A DNA stretch of 45,261 bases, taken from contig NZ_LGQZ01000047.1 in the NCBI RefSeq assembly GCF_003116015.1, positions 1-45,261 of the forward strand. The letters run 5' to 3'. This DNA is from Azospirillum sp. TSO22-1. Its GTDB lineage: Bacteria > Pseudomonadota > Alphaproteobacteria > Azospirillales > Azospirillaceae. The position numbers and the translations under genes were made by a program. The notes under the pieces are model-generated. The model made no database searches. It saw nothing but the letters and a program-made list of their open reading frames with translations, and was not told the origin of the DNA. Positions 23,712 to 32,796 of this stretch are shown piece by piece. Position 1 is the stretch's first letter. Every line of letters starts with the position of its first letter.

Positions 23712-24413
23712 TCATCCCTGCGCCACGTCGCCGGCGAACAGATAGCCGGAGCCGTGCACGGTGATGATCAGGCGTGGCGCCTTGGGGTCGGCCTCGACCA
23801 CCTGCCGCAGGCGGCGGACCAGCGAGTCGATGGTGCGGTCGGACGCCTCGGTCTTGCGCCGGGTGGTGACCGTCAGCAGGTAGTCGCGGCTGAGCACCCG
23901 GCCGGCGTTGCTCACGAAGGTGGACAGCAGCTCGAACTCCGCCCCGGTCAGGCGCACGGCGGCGCCGGCCGGGTCGACCAGCTGCATGCGGTCGATGTAG
24001 AGCGTCCAGCCCTCGAAGCTGCGCTTGCGGTCCTCGCGCCCCTGCACCGGGGCGTCGAGGCGGCGCAGCAGGTTGCGCACGCGGGCCAGCACCTCGCGCG
24101 GTTCGAAGGGTTTGGCGATGTAGTCGTCGGCCCCCATCTCCAGGCCGATGATGCGGTCCAGCTTGTCGCCGCGGCTGCTGACCAGGATGATGCCGATGTC
24201 CGACGCCGCCCGCAGCTCGCGGGTCAGCGTCAGCCCGTCCTGCCGCGGCAGGCGGATGTCGAGCAGCAGCAGGTCGATGCGACGGGTCTCCAGGAGCGCC
24301 TTGAGGTCCTCGGCGCTCCTGGCCTGGAGCACGTCGAAGCCCTCCTCGGCGAGGGTGGCGTTCAACGTCTCGCGGGTGACCGCGTCGTCATCAACGATGG
24401 CAAGGGTCGCCAT
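23712..24413 (-). CDS. OmpR/TorR-type response regulator at the end of the aap operon (no adjacent kinase)
   Basis: A 233-residue response regulator. The receiver has VDDDAVTRETL, Asp52 in LLLLDIRLPRQDG, Ser in IILVSSRGD and Lys in DDYIAKPFE. The winged helix has SDRTIDSLVRRLRQVVE and ends ITVHGSGYLF. It follows aapP by 8 bases, so it should be co-expressed with the transporter. No kinase lies next to it; the candidate is the hybrid kinase 5 kb away, whose own regulator is a clear paralogue of this one (matching blocks include DDDA.TRETL, LLLLDIRLP, GLT.TRELRAAS and DR.ID.LVRRLR). Probable role: feedback control of amino-acid uptake; inferred. Confidence 0.92.
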   Translation of the reverse strand: MATLAIVDDDAVTRETLNATLAEEGFDVLQARSAEDLKALLETRRIDLLLLDIRLPRQDGLTLTRELRAASDIGIILVSSRGDKLDRIIGLEMGADDYIAKPFEPREVLARVRNLLRRLDAPVQGREDRKRSFEGWTLYIDRMQLVDPAGAAVRLTGAEFELLSTFVSNAGRVLSRDYLLTVTTRRKTEASDRTIDSLVRRLRQVVEADPKAPRLIITVHGSGYLFAGDVAQG

Positions 24414-24421
24414 GGGCGGCG

Positions 24422-25165
24422 TCAGTGCTCCAGGATCTGGCCGAGGAACTGCCGGGTGCGCTCGCTGCGCGGGTTGGCGAAGAACTCGGCCGGGGGTGCG
24501 GTCTCAATAATGCTGCCTTCGGCCATAAACACAACGGTGTCGGCGACCGACTTGGCGAAGCCCATCTCGTGGGTGACGCAGACCATGGTCATCCCCTCCT
24601 CCGCCAGCTCGATCATGACGTCCAGCACCTCCTTGACCATCTCGGGGTCGAGGGCCGAGGTCGGCTCGTCGAACAGCATGATCTGCGGGCGCATGCAGAG
24701 CGCGCGGGCGATGGCGACGCGCTGCTGCTGGCCGCCGGAGAGCTGGCCGGGGAACTTGTGCGCCTGATCGCGGATGCGCACGCGGTCGAGGTAGCTGAGC
24801 GCCACCTCCTCGATCTCCGCCTTGGCCATGCCGCGCACCCAGATCGGGGCGAGCGTCAGGTTCTGCAGCACGCTGAGGTGCGGGAACAGGTTGAACTGCT
24901 GGAACACCATGCCGACCTGTTTGCGGATGGTCTCCACCGACTTGACGTCGTCGGTCAGCTCGGTGCCATTGACGGTGATGCTGCCGGTCTGGTGCGCCTC
25001 CAGGCGGTTGATGCAGCGGATCATGGTCGATTTGCCGGAGCCCGACGGGCCGCAGACCACGACCTTCTCCCCCTTGCGGATCTGCAGGCTGACGTCGCGC
25101 AGCGCGTGGTAGTGGCCGTACCACTTGCCGACCTTGTTCAGCTCGATGATGGCGGTCTCGGTCAT
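24422..25165 (-). CDS. aapP: general L-amino-acid ABC transporter ATP-binding protein
   Basis: A 247-residue ATPase of the polar amino-acid class. It starts [20 protein letters not shown]. Motifs are Walker [20 protein letters not shown]-loop [19 protein letters not shown], signature [19 protein letters not shown], Walker [17 protein letters not shown] and the switch [16 protein letters not shown]. These are close to canonical for AapP. It lies 20 bases after aapM. A longer in-frame reading upstream only runs through aapM. Confidence 0.95.
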   Translation of the reverse strand: MTETAIIELNKVGKWYGHYHALRDVSLQIRKGEKVVVCGPSGSGKSTMIRCINRLEAHQTGSITVNGTELTDDVKSVETIRKQVGMVFQQFNLFPHLSVLQNLTLAPIWVRGMAKAEIEEVALSYLDRVRIRDQAHKFPGQLSGGQQQRVAIARALCMRPQIMLFDEPTSALDPEMVKEVLDVMIELAEEGMTMVCVTHEMGFAKSVADTVVFMAEGSIIETAPPAEFFANPRSERTRQFLGQILEH

Positions 25166-25185
25166 CGTTCCTTCCTCCCGGCCGG

Positions 25186-26325
25186 TCAGCGGCGGTTGTA
25201 TCGGTTGGATTCCCGCTCGAGCCACTGGCTGTAGCGGGACATGCTGTAGCAGAAGCCCCAGAAGATCAGCCCGACGAAGACGTAGACTTCGCCGAAGAAG
25301 GGCCGCCATTCCGGATCGGTGGTCGCGAGGTTCGCCGCGGTGAGCAGGTCGTACAGGCCGACGATGGTCACCAGCGAGGTGTCCTTGAAGCAGGAGATGA
25401 ACTGGTTGACGATCGGCGGGATGACGATGCGCAGCGCCTGCGGCAGGATGATCAGCAGCATCTTCTGCCAGTAGGACAGGCCCAGCGCGTCGGCCGCCTC
25501 GTACTGCCCGCGCGGGATCGCCTGCAGACCGCCGCGCACGGCTTCGGCCAGATAGGCGGCGGTGAACATCGTCAGGCCGGCCAGCGCGCGCAGCAGCTTG
25601 TCGACCGTGACGCCCTCCGGCAGGAACAGCGGGAACATCACCGAGGCCATGAACAGCACGCTGACCAGCGGCACGCCGCGCATCAGCTCGATGAAGCCGA
25701 CGCACAGCGAGCGGATCGCCGGCAGGCCCGACTGCCGGCCGAGCGCCAGCACCACCGACAGCGGGAAGGCCAGCGCGATGGCGAACACCGACAGCATCAG
25801 CGTGATCGGCAAGCCGCCCCAGCGGTCGTTGGCGACGTAGGTCAGGCCGAACACGCCGCCCCACATCAGGGCTCCCATGAGGCCCAGGCAGCCGACCCAG
25901 ACGCCGACCAGCCACGGCCGCCAGCAGGCGCGCACGGCGCTGACGCCGAGCGCCACCAGGAACAGCGCGCAGGCCAGCAGCGGCCGCCACTGCTCCTCGT
26001 AGGGGTAGGTGCCGAAGAAGATCGGGCGGTGCTTGGCGGCGATGATCGACCAGCAGGCGCCCTCGGCGGCGCGGCACTGCTCGGGCGTGCCGAGCCACGT
26101 GGCGTTCACCAGCGCCCAGCTCACCACCGGCGGCACGGCGAACCACAGGATCGCCAGACAGGCCAGCGTCAGCGCGGTGTTGAGGCGCGAGTTGAACAGA
26201 TTGTCCTTGGCCCACCCGAACGGCTTCAGCGCGGTGAGGGCCGGCGGCGGCACCATGACCTGGGAGGGCTCCTCCTCGAAGGAGGCGGCCCAGGCGGTGC
26301 TGCGGGTCGTCAGGTCCTTGCTCAT
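25186..26325 (-). CDS. aapM: general L-amino-acid ABC transporter permease
   Basis: A 379-residue permease with about eight hydrophobic segments. The N-terminal cytoplasmic stretch is ~60 residues. An Aap-specific periplasmic insertion contains [20 protein letters not shown] and the conserved [12 protein letters not shown]. The coupling region is [20 protein letters not shown] followed by [19 protein letters not shown]. This pattern is that of AapM rather than HisM. The start overlaps the aapQ stop in an ATGA. Confidence 0.94.
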   Translation of the reverse strand: MSKDLTTRSTAWAASFEEEPSQVMVPPPALTALKPFGWAKDNLFNSRLNTALTLACLAILWFAVPPVVSWALVNATWLGTPEQCRAAEGACWSIIAAKHRPIFFGTYPYEEQWRPLLACALFLVALGVSAVRACWRPWLVGVWVGCLGLMGALMWGGVFGLTYVANDRWGGLPITLMLSVFAIALAFPLSVVLALGRQSGLPAIRSLCVGFIELMRGVPLVSVLFMASVMFPLFLPEGVTVDKLLRALAGLTMFTAAYLAEAVRGGLQAIPRGQYEAADALGLSYWQKMLLIILPQALRIVIPPIVNQFISCFKDTSLVTIVGLYDLLTAANLATTDPEWRPFFGEVYVFVGLIFWGFCYSMSRYSQWLERESNRYNRR

Positions 26326-27479
26326 CGGGTCACCAGCGACAGCTTGCGGTTGTACCAGTTCATGTACGTCGAGATGGCGAGGCTGATCACGAGGTAGACC
26401 GCCATCATCAGCGCCACCGCCTCGACCACTTGGCCCGTCTGGTTGGCCGAGGTGTTGGAGACGCTGACCAGATCCGGGTAGCCGATCGCCACGGCGAGCG
26501 ACGAGTTCTTGGTCAGGTTGAGGTACTGGCTGGTCAGCGGCGGCACGATGACGCGCAGCGCCTGCGGCAGGATGATCAGCCGCAGCACCTGCCCCGGCTT
26601 GAGGCCGAGCGCGAGGCCGGCCTCGGTCTGGCCGTGCGGCACGGCGAGGATGCCGGAGCGCACGATCTCGGCGATGAAGCCGGCGGTGTAGACCGACAGG
26701 CCGATGAACAGCGCGGTGAACTCCGGCGACACGGTGCCGCCGCCGGCGAAGTCGAAGCCCTCGCGCACCGGCGCGTCGAGGGCGAGCGGTGCGCCGTTCA
26801 GCAGGAAGGCGGCCAGCGGCAGGCCGAGCACCAGCGCCGCCGCGGCGGGCAGGGTCGGGAACGGCTTTCCGGTGGTCTCGCGCCGGCGCCGCGCCCAGCG
26901 GACCAGCACGACCGTGGCGGCGATGCCGGCGGCGAGCGCCAGCAGCGTCGGCGTGTGGCTGCCCGGGTCGGCCAGCGTCGGGTACTTGATGCCGCGGTTG
27001 CTGAGGAACAGGTTGGGCAGCAGCTCCGGCGCGGTGCGCGGGCTCGGCAGGCGGCCGATGATCGCGTACCAGACGATGAGCTGGAGGAGCAGCGGCACGT
27101 TGCGCACGCTCTCCACGTAGACGGTGGCGAAGCGACCGACCATCCAGTTGGACGAGAGCCGGCCGACGCCGACCAGCAGGCCGAGCACGCTCGCCAGCAC
27201 CACCGCCGCCGCCGAGACGGCCAGCGTGTTCAGCAGCCCGACGGCGAACGCCTTCAGGTAGGTGTCGGCGGCGGAGTAGGCCAGCAGGCTCTCGCCGATC
27301 TCGAACCCGGCCTCGCGGCCGAGGAAGTCGAACCCCGTCGCCACGCCGCGCTTGGCGAGGTTGGTCAGGGTGTTGGAGACCAGATACCAGCCGGTCAGGG
27401 CGGCGGCGGACACCACCAGCCCCTGGTAGAACCAGCCCCGCACCTGGGCGGAGTTCAGGAATCGTGTGACGTTGGTCAT
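26322..27479 (-). CDS. aapQ: general L-amino-acid ABC transporter permease
   Basis: A 385-residue permease. It begins [20 protein letters not shown], with a first helix soon after, the LANLAKRG-like [20 protein letters not shown] segment typical of AapQ, and the coupling loop [20 protein letters not shown] with [20 protein letters not shown]. It pairs with AapM. It lies 67 bases after aapJ, separated by a strong hairpin. Confidence 0.94.
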   Translation of the reverse strand: MTNVTRFLNSAQVRGWFYQGLVVSAAALTGWYLVSNTLTNLAKRGVATGFDFLGREAGFEIGESLLAYSAADTYLKAFAVGLLNTLAVSAAAVVLASVLGLLVGVGRLSSNWMVGRFATVYVESVRNVPLLLQLIVWYAIIGRLPSPRTAPELLPNLFLSNRGIKYPTLADPGSHTPTLLALAAGIAATVVLVRWARRRRETTGKPFPTLPAAAALVLGLPLAAFLLNGAPLALDAPVREGFDFAGGGTVSPEFTALFIGLSVYTAGFIAEIVRSGILAVPHGQTEAGLALGLKPGQVLRLIILPQALRVIVPPLTSQYLNLTKNSSLAVAIGYPDLVSVSNTSANQTGQVVEAVALMMAVYLVISLAISTYMNWYNRKLSLVTR

Positions 27480-27513
27480 CGTGCGCTCCGGGCCGGGACG
27501 CGGGGGGAGAGGC

Positions 27514-27539
27514 GGCGGCGCCCCGCGACGGGCGCCGCC
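27514..27539 (-). repeat. aapJ-aapQ intercistronic hairpin
   Basis: A perfect 10-bp stem, GGCGGCGCCC with GGGCGCCGCC, around a 6-base loop, lies between the binding-protein gene and the first permease gene. Without a T-run it is best read as a stabilising or partially terminating element that keeps aapJ transcript in excess, as in many SBP operons. Confidence 0.6.
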
Positions 27540-27546
27540 GGCCCGG

Positions 27547-28581
27547 TTACTTCAGCGGCGGGGCGTACATCAGGCCGCCCTCGGTGTAGAGGGCGTTCAG
27601 GCCGCGGGCCATCTTCAGCTTGGAGCCGGTGCCGAGGTTGCGCTCGAAGCTCTCGCCGTAGTTGCCGACCAGCTTGATGACGTTGTAGGCCCAGGTCTCC
27701 TCGACGCCGAGGTTCTTGCCGTTGCCGGCGGTGACGCCCAGCAGGCGCTTCACATCCGGATCCGGCGAGGACAGCGCGGTGTCGACGCCGTCGGAGCGGA
27801 TGCCCTTCTCCTCCGCCTGGACCATGGCGTAGAAGACCCAGGTCACGAGGTTGGTCCACTCCTCGTCGCCCTGGCGGACGGCGGGGGCCAGCGGCTCCTT
27901 GGAGATCTGCTCAGGCAGGATGACGTAGTCGTTGGGCGCCGAGGTCTCGGCGGCGCGGATCGCCGCCAGCTGCGAGGCGTCGGAGGACAGCGCGTCGCAG
28001 CGGCCGCCGAAGAACGCCTTGTGCAGCTCCTCGTTCTTCTCGATGACCACCGGCTTGAAGTTCATCTTGTTGGCGCGGAAGTAGTCGGCGACGTTCTGCT
28101 CGGTGGTGGTGCCGGGCAGCACGCAGACGGTGGCGCCGTTCAGCTGCTTGGCGCTCTTCAGGCCGAGCTTGGCCGACACCATGAAGGCCTGCCCGTCGTA
28201 GTAGTTGGTGGGCGCGAAGTTCAGGCCGTTGGCGGTGTCGCGGCTGAGCGTGCGGGTGGTGTTGCGGGCGAGCAGGTCGACCTCGCCCGACTGCAGCGCC
28301 GGCAGGCGCTGCTGGGCGGACAGCGGCGTGTACTTCACCTTGTCGACGCTGCCGAACACGGCCGCCGAGACGGCGCGGCAGAAGTCGACGTCGATGCCGC
28401 TCCACTGCCCCTTCTCGTCCGGCGCCGAGAAGCCGTACAGACCCAGGTTCACCCCGCACTGCACGTAGCCCTTCTGCTTCACGCCGTCGAGGGTGGCGCC
28501 CGCCCGGGCGGCGCCCGGCAAGGCAAGGGCGGCGATGGCGGCGATGGCGGCAGGGGCGATCGTCTTGAGCGAGATGTTCAC
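27547..28581 (-). CDS. aapJ: general L-amino-acid ABC transporter substrate-binding protein
   Basis: A 344-residue periplasmic SBP, first gene of the aap operon. The GTG start at 28581 is chosen because AAGGAG lies 8 bases upstream and it opens a signal peptide (VNISLKTIAPAAIAAIAALA) cleaved near AARA-GAT. The mature protein reads LDGVKQKGYVQCGVNLGLYG, DVDFCRAVSAAVFGSVDKVK and SGEVDLLARNTTRTLSRDTA, typical of AapJ, and ends NYGESFERNLGTGSKLKMAR and YTEGGLMYAPPLK. An upstream in-frame ATG at 28671 would bury the signal peptide. Two paralogues, at 14608 and 19954, lack transporter partners. Confidence 0.95.
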   Translation of the reverse strand: MNISLKTIAPAAIAAIAALALPGAARAGATLDGVKQKGYVQCGVNLGLYGFSAPDEKGQWSGIDVDFCRAVSAAVFGSVDKVKYTPLSAQQRLPALQSGEVDLLARNTTRTLSRDTANGLNFAPTNYYDGQAFMVSAKLGLKSAKQLNGATVCVLPGTTTEQNVADYFRANKMNFKPVVIEKNEELHKAFFGGRCDALSSDASQLAAIRAAETSAPNDYVILPEQISKEPLAPAVRQGDEEWTNLVTWVFYAMVQAEEKGIRSDGVDTALSSPDPDVKRLLGVTAGNGKNLGVEETWAYNVIKLVGNYGESFERNLGTGSKLKMARGLNALYTEGGLMYAPPLK

Positions 28582-28883
28582 CGAGGGGTCTCCTTCCCAG
28601 AATTGGCGGCTGGCGCGTGCGTTCGGCGGCCTTGCGGATGGTCCGAACGCCGAACCACTCGGCGCCACCATGGAAGGGCGGCGTGAACAGGGTTCCCGAC
28701 GGATGTGAACAGCTTGCGCACCGATGTGGCTGGCCTGGCGCCGGCCTCCGTCCGCTCACGACCAAAATAGGGGTGAACGCCGCCCCTTCTGGAAGCGGCG
28801 GCACGCCGCAATCCGGCACGCCGATGACCTCACGCTGCGCTATCCTCCGCGGACCGACGCCCGTCGTCCCGGGAGGATCTTCC
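28582..28883. other. 302-base divergent region between aapJ and the SBP56 gene
   Basis: This holds the aap promoter on the minus strand with two decamers at 28681-28712. A further TGAACG occurs near 28774. A GGGAGGAT ribosome-binding site at 28871-28878 serves the rightward gene. I see no convincing -35/-10 pair and no small gene. Confidence 0.5.
28681..28712 (-). promoter_or_regulatory. pair of TorR-box-like decamers upstream of aapJ
   Basis: CTGTTCACGC (28681-28690) and CTGTTCACAT (28703-28712) lie on the minus strand 22 bp apart, that is on the same face of the helix, 100-130 bases upstream of the aapJ start. The second differs by one base from the E. coli tor box CTGTTCATAT. The spacing equals that of two sites before the chemoreceptor operon. 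Confidence 0.5.
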
Positions 28884-30278
28884 ATGGCAACCTGGACCCC
28901 CGACCCCAGCTTCTATCCGTCCCCGCGCATGGCGATGCAGGCTCCCCCGGAGCGGCTGGCCTATGTGGCGATGCTGAACGTGGACACCGCCGCACGCCCG
29001 GACGCCCTCGGCGTCGTCGACGTCGATCCCGGCTCGTCGCGGTACGGCCGGCTCGTCGGCCGCGTCGACATGCCCAAGGCCGGGGACGAGCTGCACCATT
29101 TCGGCTGGAACGCCTGCAGCTCGGCCCTGTGCCCGTACGCTCCGCATCCGCACGTCGAGCGGCGCTATCTCATCGTGCCCGGGCTGCGCTCCTCGCGCAT
29201 CCACATCCTGGACACCAAGGCCGACCCGACTCAGCCCAAGATCGTCAAGGTGATCGAGCCGGAGGAGCTGGCCGCGCGCGCCAACTATTCCCGGCCCCAC
29301 ACGCTGCATTGCGGGCCCGAGGGCATCTACGTCAGCGCGCTCGGCAACGGCGCGGGCGGCGGGCCGGGCGGCGTGTTCCTGATGGATCACGACAGCTTCG
29401 ACGTGCTCGGCCAATGGGAGATCGACCGCGGGCCGCAGTTCCTCGCCTACGACGTCTGGTGGCACCTCGGCCAGGACACCATGATCACCAGCGAATGGGG
29501 AACGCCCGACATGATCGAGGGCGGGCTCGACCCGGACCTCCTGCTCGGCGCCAAATACGGCCATTGCGTCCACTTCTGGGATCTGCGCAAGCGCCGGCAC
29601 CAGCAGACCATCGACCTCGGCCCGGAATACCAGCTCGCCCTGGAACTGCGGCCGGCCCACGACCCGACCAAGGCGCACGGCTTCATGAACGCGGTGGTCA
29701 ACCTGACGGACCTGTCCTCGTCGATCTGGCTGTGGCACCGGCGGGACGGTGGATGGGCGATGCGGAAGATCATCGACATCCCGGCGGAACCGGCGGACCC
29801 GGACCAGCTTCCCCCCATGCTCAAGGGCTTCAAGGCGGTGCCGCCGCTGGTCACGGACATCGACCTGTCGCTCGACGACCGCTGGCTCTACGTCGCGTGC
29901 TGGGGCACCGGCGAGATGCGGCGCTACGACGTGTCCGACCCGTTCCAGCCGAAGCTGACCGCCTCGGTCCGCCTGGGCGGGATCGTCGGGCGCAGCCCGC
30001 ATCCGGGACACCAGGGCGCCCTCAACGGCGGCCCGCAGATGGTCGAGGTCAGCCGCGACGGCAAGCGGGTCTACTTCACCAACTCGCTGTACCGGAGCTG
30101 GGACGAGCAGTTCTATCCCGAGGGCATCAAGAGCTGGATGGTGAAGCTGGACGCCGCCCCGGATGGCGGCCTGAGCATCGACGAGCGGTTCTTCCTGCGC
30201 TTCGACGACGGGTTCCGCGGGCACCAGATCCGGCTGGAAGGCGGCGACGCGTCCTCGGATTCCTACTGCTATCCATGA
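28884..30278 (+). CDS. selenium-binding protein 1 / methanethiol oxidase family (SBP56)
   Basis: A 464-residue beta-propeller protein of the SELENBP1/MtoX family, close to the usual ~465-475. Members oxidise methanethiol to formaldehyde, hydrogen peroxide and sulfide, and the bacterial enzyme is reported to need copper. Family signatures are VDVDPGSSRYGRLVGRVDMP, DELHHFGWNACSS (His71, His72, Cys78), PGLRSSRIHILDTKADPTQP, RPHTLHCGPEGIYVSALG, YDVWWHLGQDTMITSEWGTP, FMNAVVNLTDLSSSIWLWHR and HPGHQGALNGGPQMVEVSRDG. The ATG at 28884 follows GGGAGGAT. No signal peptide is obvious, so it is probably cytoplasmic, unlike the periplasmic Hyphomicrobium enzyme. Its stop overlaps the start of a membrane-protein gene. 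Family certain; substrate inferred. Confidence 0.93.
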   Translation: MATWTPDPSFYPSPRMAMQAPPERLAYVAMLNVDTAARPDALGVVDVDPGSSRYGRLVGRVDMPKAGDELHHFGWNACSSALCPYAPHPHVERRYLIVPGLRSSRIHILDTKADPTQPKIVKVIEPEELAARANYSRPHTLHCGPEGIYVSALGNGAGGGPGGVFLMDHDSFDVLGQWEIDRGPQFLAYDVWWHLGQDTMITSEWGTPDMIEGGLDPDLLLGAKYGHCVHFWDLRKRRHQQTIDLGPEYQLALELRPAHDPTKAHGFMNAVVNLTDLSSSIWLWHRRDGGWAMRKIIDIPAEPADPDQLPPMLKGFKAVPPLVTDIDLSLDDRWLYVACWGTGEMRRYDVSDPFQPKLTASVRLGGIVGRSPHPGHQGALNGGPQMVEVSRDGKRVYFTNSLYRSWDEQFYPEGIKSWMVKLDAAPDGGLSIDERFFLRFDDGFRGHQIRLEGGDASSDSYCYP

Positions 30279-30958
30279 GCGATCCCTGGCAGTGGCTGGC
30301 GCTGATCGGACTGGGCGCCTTCCACGGGGTCAACCCGGCCATGGGCTGGCTCTTCGCCGTGGCCCTCGGCCTGCAGGAAGGGCGGCGCGGGGCCGTGGTC
30401 GCGGCGCTGCCGCCGATCGCCCTGGGCCATGCGCTGTCGGTCCTGGTGGTGGTGGTCGGCTTCGCGGCGGTCCACGCGGTGGTCGCACCGGACCACCTGG
30501 AGCCGGTCCTGGTCGCCGTCCTGATCGGCTTCGGCGCCTATCGGCTGGTGCGGGGGTACCGTCACCGGGCGCGGGTCGGCATGCGCACCGGCTTTGCCGG
30601 GCTGGCGTTGTGGTCCTTCCTGATGGCGTCGGCCCACGGCGCCGGGCTGATGCTCCTGCCGCTGCTGCTGGGCATGCTGGCTCCGGCGCAGATGATGGCG
30701 CTGTCGCTGTGCGGCCCGGGCGCCGAGATGACGGGTACGGTCGCCCTCTTGGGCTCGGCGGGCGCCGGCTTGGCCGTGGTCCTGGTGCATATGGCGGCCA
30801 TGCTGTCGATGATCGCCGTGGTGGGCCTGATCGTCTTCGAGACCGTCGGACTCGGCATCCTGCGCCGCGGTTGGGTGAATTTCGACATGGTGTGGGCGGC
30901 GGCGCTGATCGGCACGGGTGTGGCGCTCCTCGTGCTGAGGTCAACCGCCGCCGCCTGA
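30275..30958 (+). CDS. polytopic membrane protein translationally coupled to the SBP56 gene
   Basis: A 227-residue integral membrane protein with about six hydrophobic helices. It starts MSDPWQWLALIGLGAFHGVN and has a His-containing first-helix motif GAFHGVNPAMGW, a second His in PIALGHALSVLV and a third in MASAHGAGLMLLPLLLGML. Conserved histidines within helices recall NicO/UreH-type metal transporters (HxxxxDH patterns), but the motif is not the same and I do not recognise a characterised family. The ATG overlaps the SBP56 stop, so the two are made together. A role in supplying copper or another metal to the SBP56 protein, or in moving its product, is plausible but unproven. It ends 2 bases from the convergent FAD-protein stop. 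Confidence 0.85.
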   Translation: MSDPWQWLALIGLGAFHGVNPAMGWLFAVALGLQEGRRGAVVAALPPIALGHALSVLVVVVGFAAVHAVVAPDHLEPVLVAVLIGFGAYRLVRGYRHRARVGMRTGFAGLALWSFLMASAHGAGLMLLPLLLGMLAPAQMMALSLCGPGAEMTGTVALLGSAGAGLAVVLVHMAAMLSMIAVVGLIVFETVGLGILRRGWVNFDMVWAAALIGTGVALLVLRSTAAA

Positions 30959-30960
30959 CG

Positions 30961-32481
30961 TCACCCCACCCGGGCGGAACCCGCGCCTGGGCTTCGACGA
31001 GGCCTGCCGGGTGCTGTGAGCGATCGAGTCGGAAGCGGCGCCTGCGCCAGCCGTTGCGCCGCCCGCGCGCACTGCGAGCGCAGTTCCGGCACCGCGGTCA
31101 TCTCCCAGAACGGCGCCTTGGCGACCGGCCCGAAGGCGAACAGCCGCTCCGACGCCGATCCCCGCGCGTCGATGACCGCCCCGTCCTCGGTCACGTCGAG
31201 GCCGAGCCGCAGCGCGTCCGGCCGCGCCAGCCCCTGGTCGAGCAGCGAGCGCACCAGGGGATGGCGGACGCGGGAGTAGTCGCAGGCCGGGCCGGCGGCG
31301 TTGATCACCGCCCCCGCCCGCACCCGCCACGCCAGACCGCGGCCCTGCACGGCGACGATCTCCTCGGGCGCCACCGTCAGCCCGCGCAGCCGGGACGGCG
31401 GCGCCTCGACCAACGCCTCGATGCCGTCGTCGGTCAGGTCGAGCGCGCGCAGCCGCCCGGCCCGTACCTCCAACCGCCCCTTGCGCCGCGCGGCGTCGAT
31501 GCGCCAAGCGACCTCCGGCGCGACGCGGTGGCGGTGGATCTCCCAGAACGGGCGGGCGTGGCGCAGGAAGCGGCGGCGCTCCTCCGGCGGCAGGAACTGC
31601 CAGATGCGGTGGTGGTACGGCCGCAGCGCGTCGAACGCCGAGCGCCAGTCCAGCCCCTCGGCCGCCGCGCGGCGAACGTCGGCCTTCAGCGCGATCAGCA
31701 CGTCCAGCACGGTGCGCGGCATCACGTCGGGGCACAGGAAGGACTTGAAGGGCCGCGTCTCCTCGTGCCGGTGCGGCAGCAGCCCGCGCCGCGACACCGC
31801 GACGATGCGCCCGCGGTGCCCCTGGTTCTCCAGCGTCAGCACCGTGTCCACCATGGTCAGCCCGGTGCCCAGCACCAGCACCGTCGCCTCCGGGTCGATG
31901 GCGGCGACCGCCGCGTGGTCCCAGGGATCGCCGATGAACCGGGGGGAGTCGGCCACGCCCTCCGCCGCAACCGCCGGCGGGGCCGGCGGGAAGTGGCCGA
32001 CGCACAGCGCCAGCGCGTCCGCCGCCACCGCCATGCCGTTGGACAGGCGCAGCCGCACGCCGTCGCCGCCCTCGGCGACCCGCACCGCCTCGCCCTGCAG
32101 GATGCGCAGCGTCACGTGCGGCGGCGCGGCGGCCTCCGCCTGGGCCAGCACGTCGCGGACGTAGGCGCCGTAGACGGCGCGCGAGACGAAGGCGTGGCCG
32201 CTCGGCGGCACCGTGCTGTCCTCGTCGTGCGCCCACAGCCAGCGCAGGAAGTGCTTTGGATCGTCGGGAAACGCGCTCATGTTGTAGGCGCGGACGTTGA
32301 GCAGGTGGGCGCTGCTCGGCGTCGAGTAGGCGAGGCCGACGCCGGGGGTCGGCGCGCGCTCGATCAGAGTGATGCTGGTCGGGGTGTCGGCGCAGCGCAG
32401 CAGGTGCGCGGCGAGCATGCTGCCCGTGAAGCCGGCGCCGACGATGGCGATCCGGCGCGCGGGCATGTGGGGTATCGGCAT
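30961..32481 (-). CDS. FAD/NAD(P)-binding oxidoreductase-like protein
   Basis: A 506-residue flavoprotein. The N-terminus has a dinucleotide-binding motif, RRIAIVGAGFTGSMLAAHLL, followed by IERAPTPGVGLAYSTPSSAH and LNVRAYNMSAFPDDPKHF. Those last two blocks are typical of the FAD-NAD(P)-binding (NAD_binding_9) family. A second nucleotide fold appears at TVLVLGTGLTMVDTVLTLEN. The C-terminus has VINAAGPACDYSRVRHPLVR and LFAFGPVAKAPFWEMTAVPE. The ATG at 32481 is preceded by GGGGAGGAG; a longer start at 32559 lacks such a site. It is divergent from the formate dehydrogenase regulator. Substrate and redox partner are unknown. Confidence 0.88.
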   Translation of the reverse strand: MPIPHMPARRIAIVGAGFTGSMLAAHLLRCADTPTSITLIERAPTPGVGLAYSTPSSAHLLNVRAYNMSAFPDDPKHFLRWLWAHDEDSTVPPSGHAFVSRAVYGAYVRDVLAQAEAAAPPHVTLRILQGEAVRVAEGGDGVRLRLSNGMAVAADALALCVGHFPPAPPAVAAEGVADSPRFIGDPWDHAAVAAIDPEATVLVLGTGLTMVDTVLTLENQGHRGRIVAVSRRGLLPHRHEETRPFKSFLCPDVMPRTVLDVLIALKADVRRAAAEGLDWRSAFDALRPYHHRIWQFLPPEERRRFLRHARPFWEIHRHRVAPEVAWRIDAARRKGRLEVRAGRLRALDLTDDGIEALVEAPPSRLRGLTVAPEEIVAVQGRGLAWRVRAGAVINAAGPACDYSRVRHPLVRSLLDQGLARPDALRLGLDVTEDGAVIDARGSASERLFAFGPVAKAPFWEMTAVPELRSQCARAAQRLAQAPLPTRSLTAPGRPRRSPGAGSARVG

Positions 32482-32698
32482 TGGCTGTCGTCTCCTCCCC
32501 TGGGCGGCGGGACGCGCCGCATAACTCGCGTCAAACAGAAGAAAAGCCGTGATGTTCAACAGTCCTTACGCGTTATTCTTTCGGGAATTATACAGGATGC
32601 GACACGCCCGGCCACCTAGCCTATGGTACATTGGCCGGACGGTGGGCTTCCGGAAAGCCGGGCTTGGGAACGGGCGTGCAGGGCTACGGCCTTTCCGC

Positions 32699-32716
32699 TA
32701 TGATGATTCGGTCATA
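32699..32716 (+). promoter_or_regulatory. inverted repeat, possible FdsR site
   Basis: TATGA-N8-TCATA is a perfect 5-bp inverted repeat located 85-100 bases upstream of the fdsR start. Its size and symmetry fit a LysR-type recognition half-site pair, and LysR regulators often repress their own gene from such a place. The arms are short, so chance occurrence is possible. Confidence 0.35.
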
Positions 32717-32736
32717 ACGATGGGATGGAAACGCCT

Positions 32737-32796
32737 ATGCCGCCCACGGCTTACCGGGCGCCGCCCGGCCGCAGTCTGATTCCGGCGGCGCGGTAA
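32737..32796 (+). CDS. possible 19-residue leader peptide before fdsR
   Basis: ATG at 32737 opens a 19-codon frame (MPPTAYRAPPGRSLIPAAR) ending in TAA 4 bases before the fdsR ATG. A GGGATGGAA stretch 7-14 bases upstream could serve as ribosome-binding site, while fdsR itself has no good one. It could therefore be an upstream frame that couples translation into fdsR. Its composition gives no support for a function, and it may be fortuitous. Confidence 0.25.
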   Translation: MPPTAYRAPPGRSLIPAAR

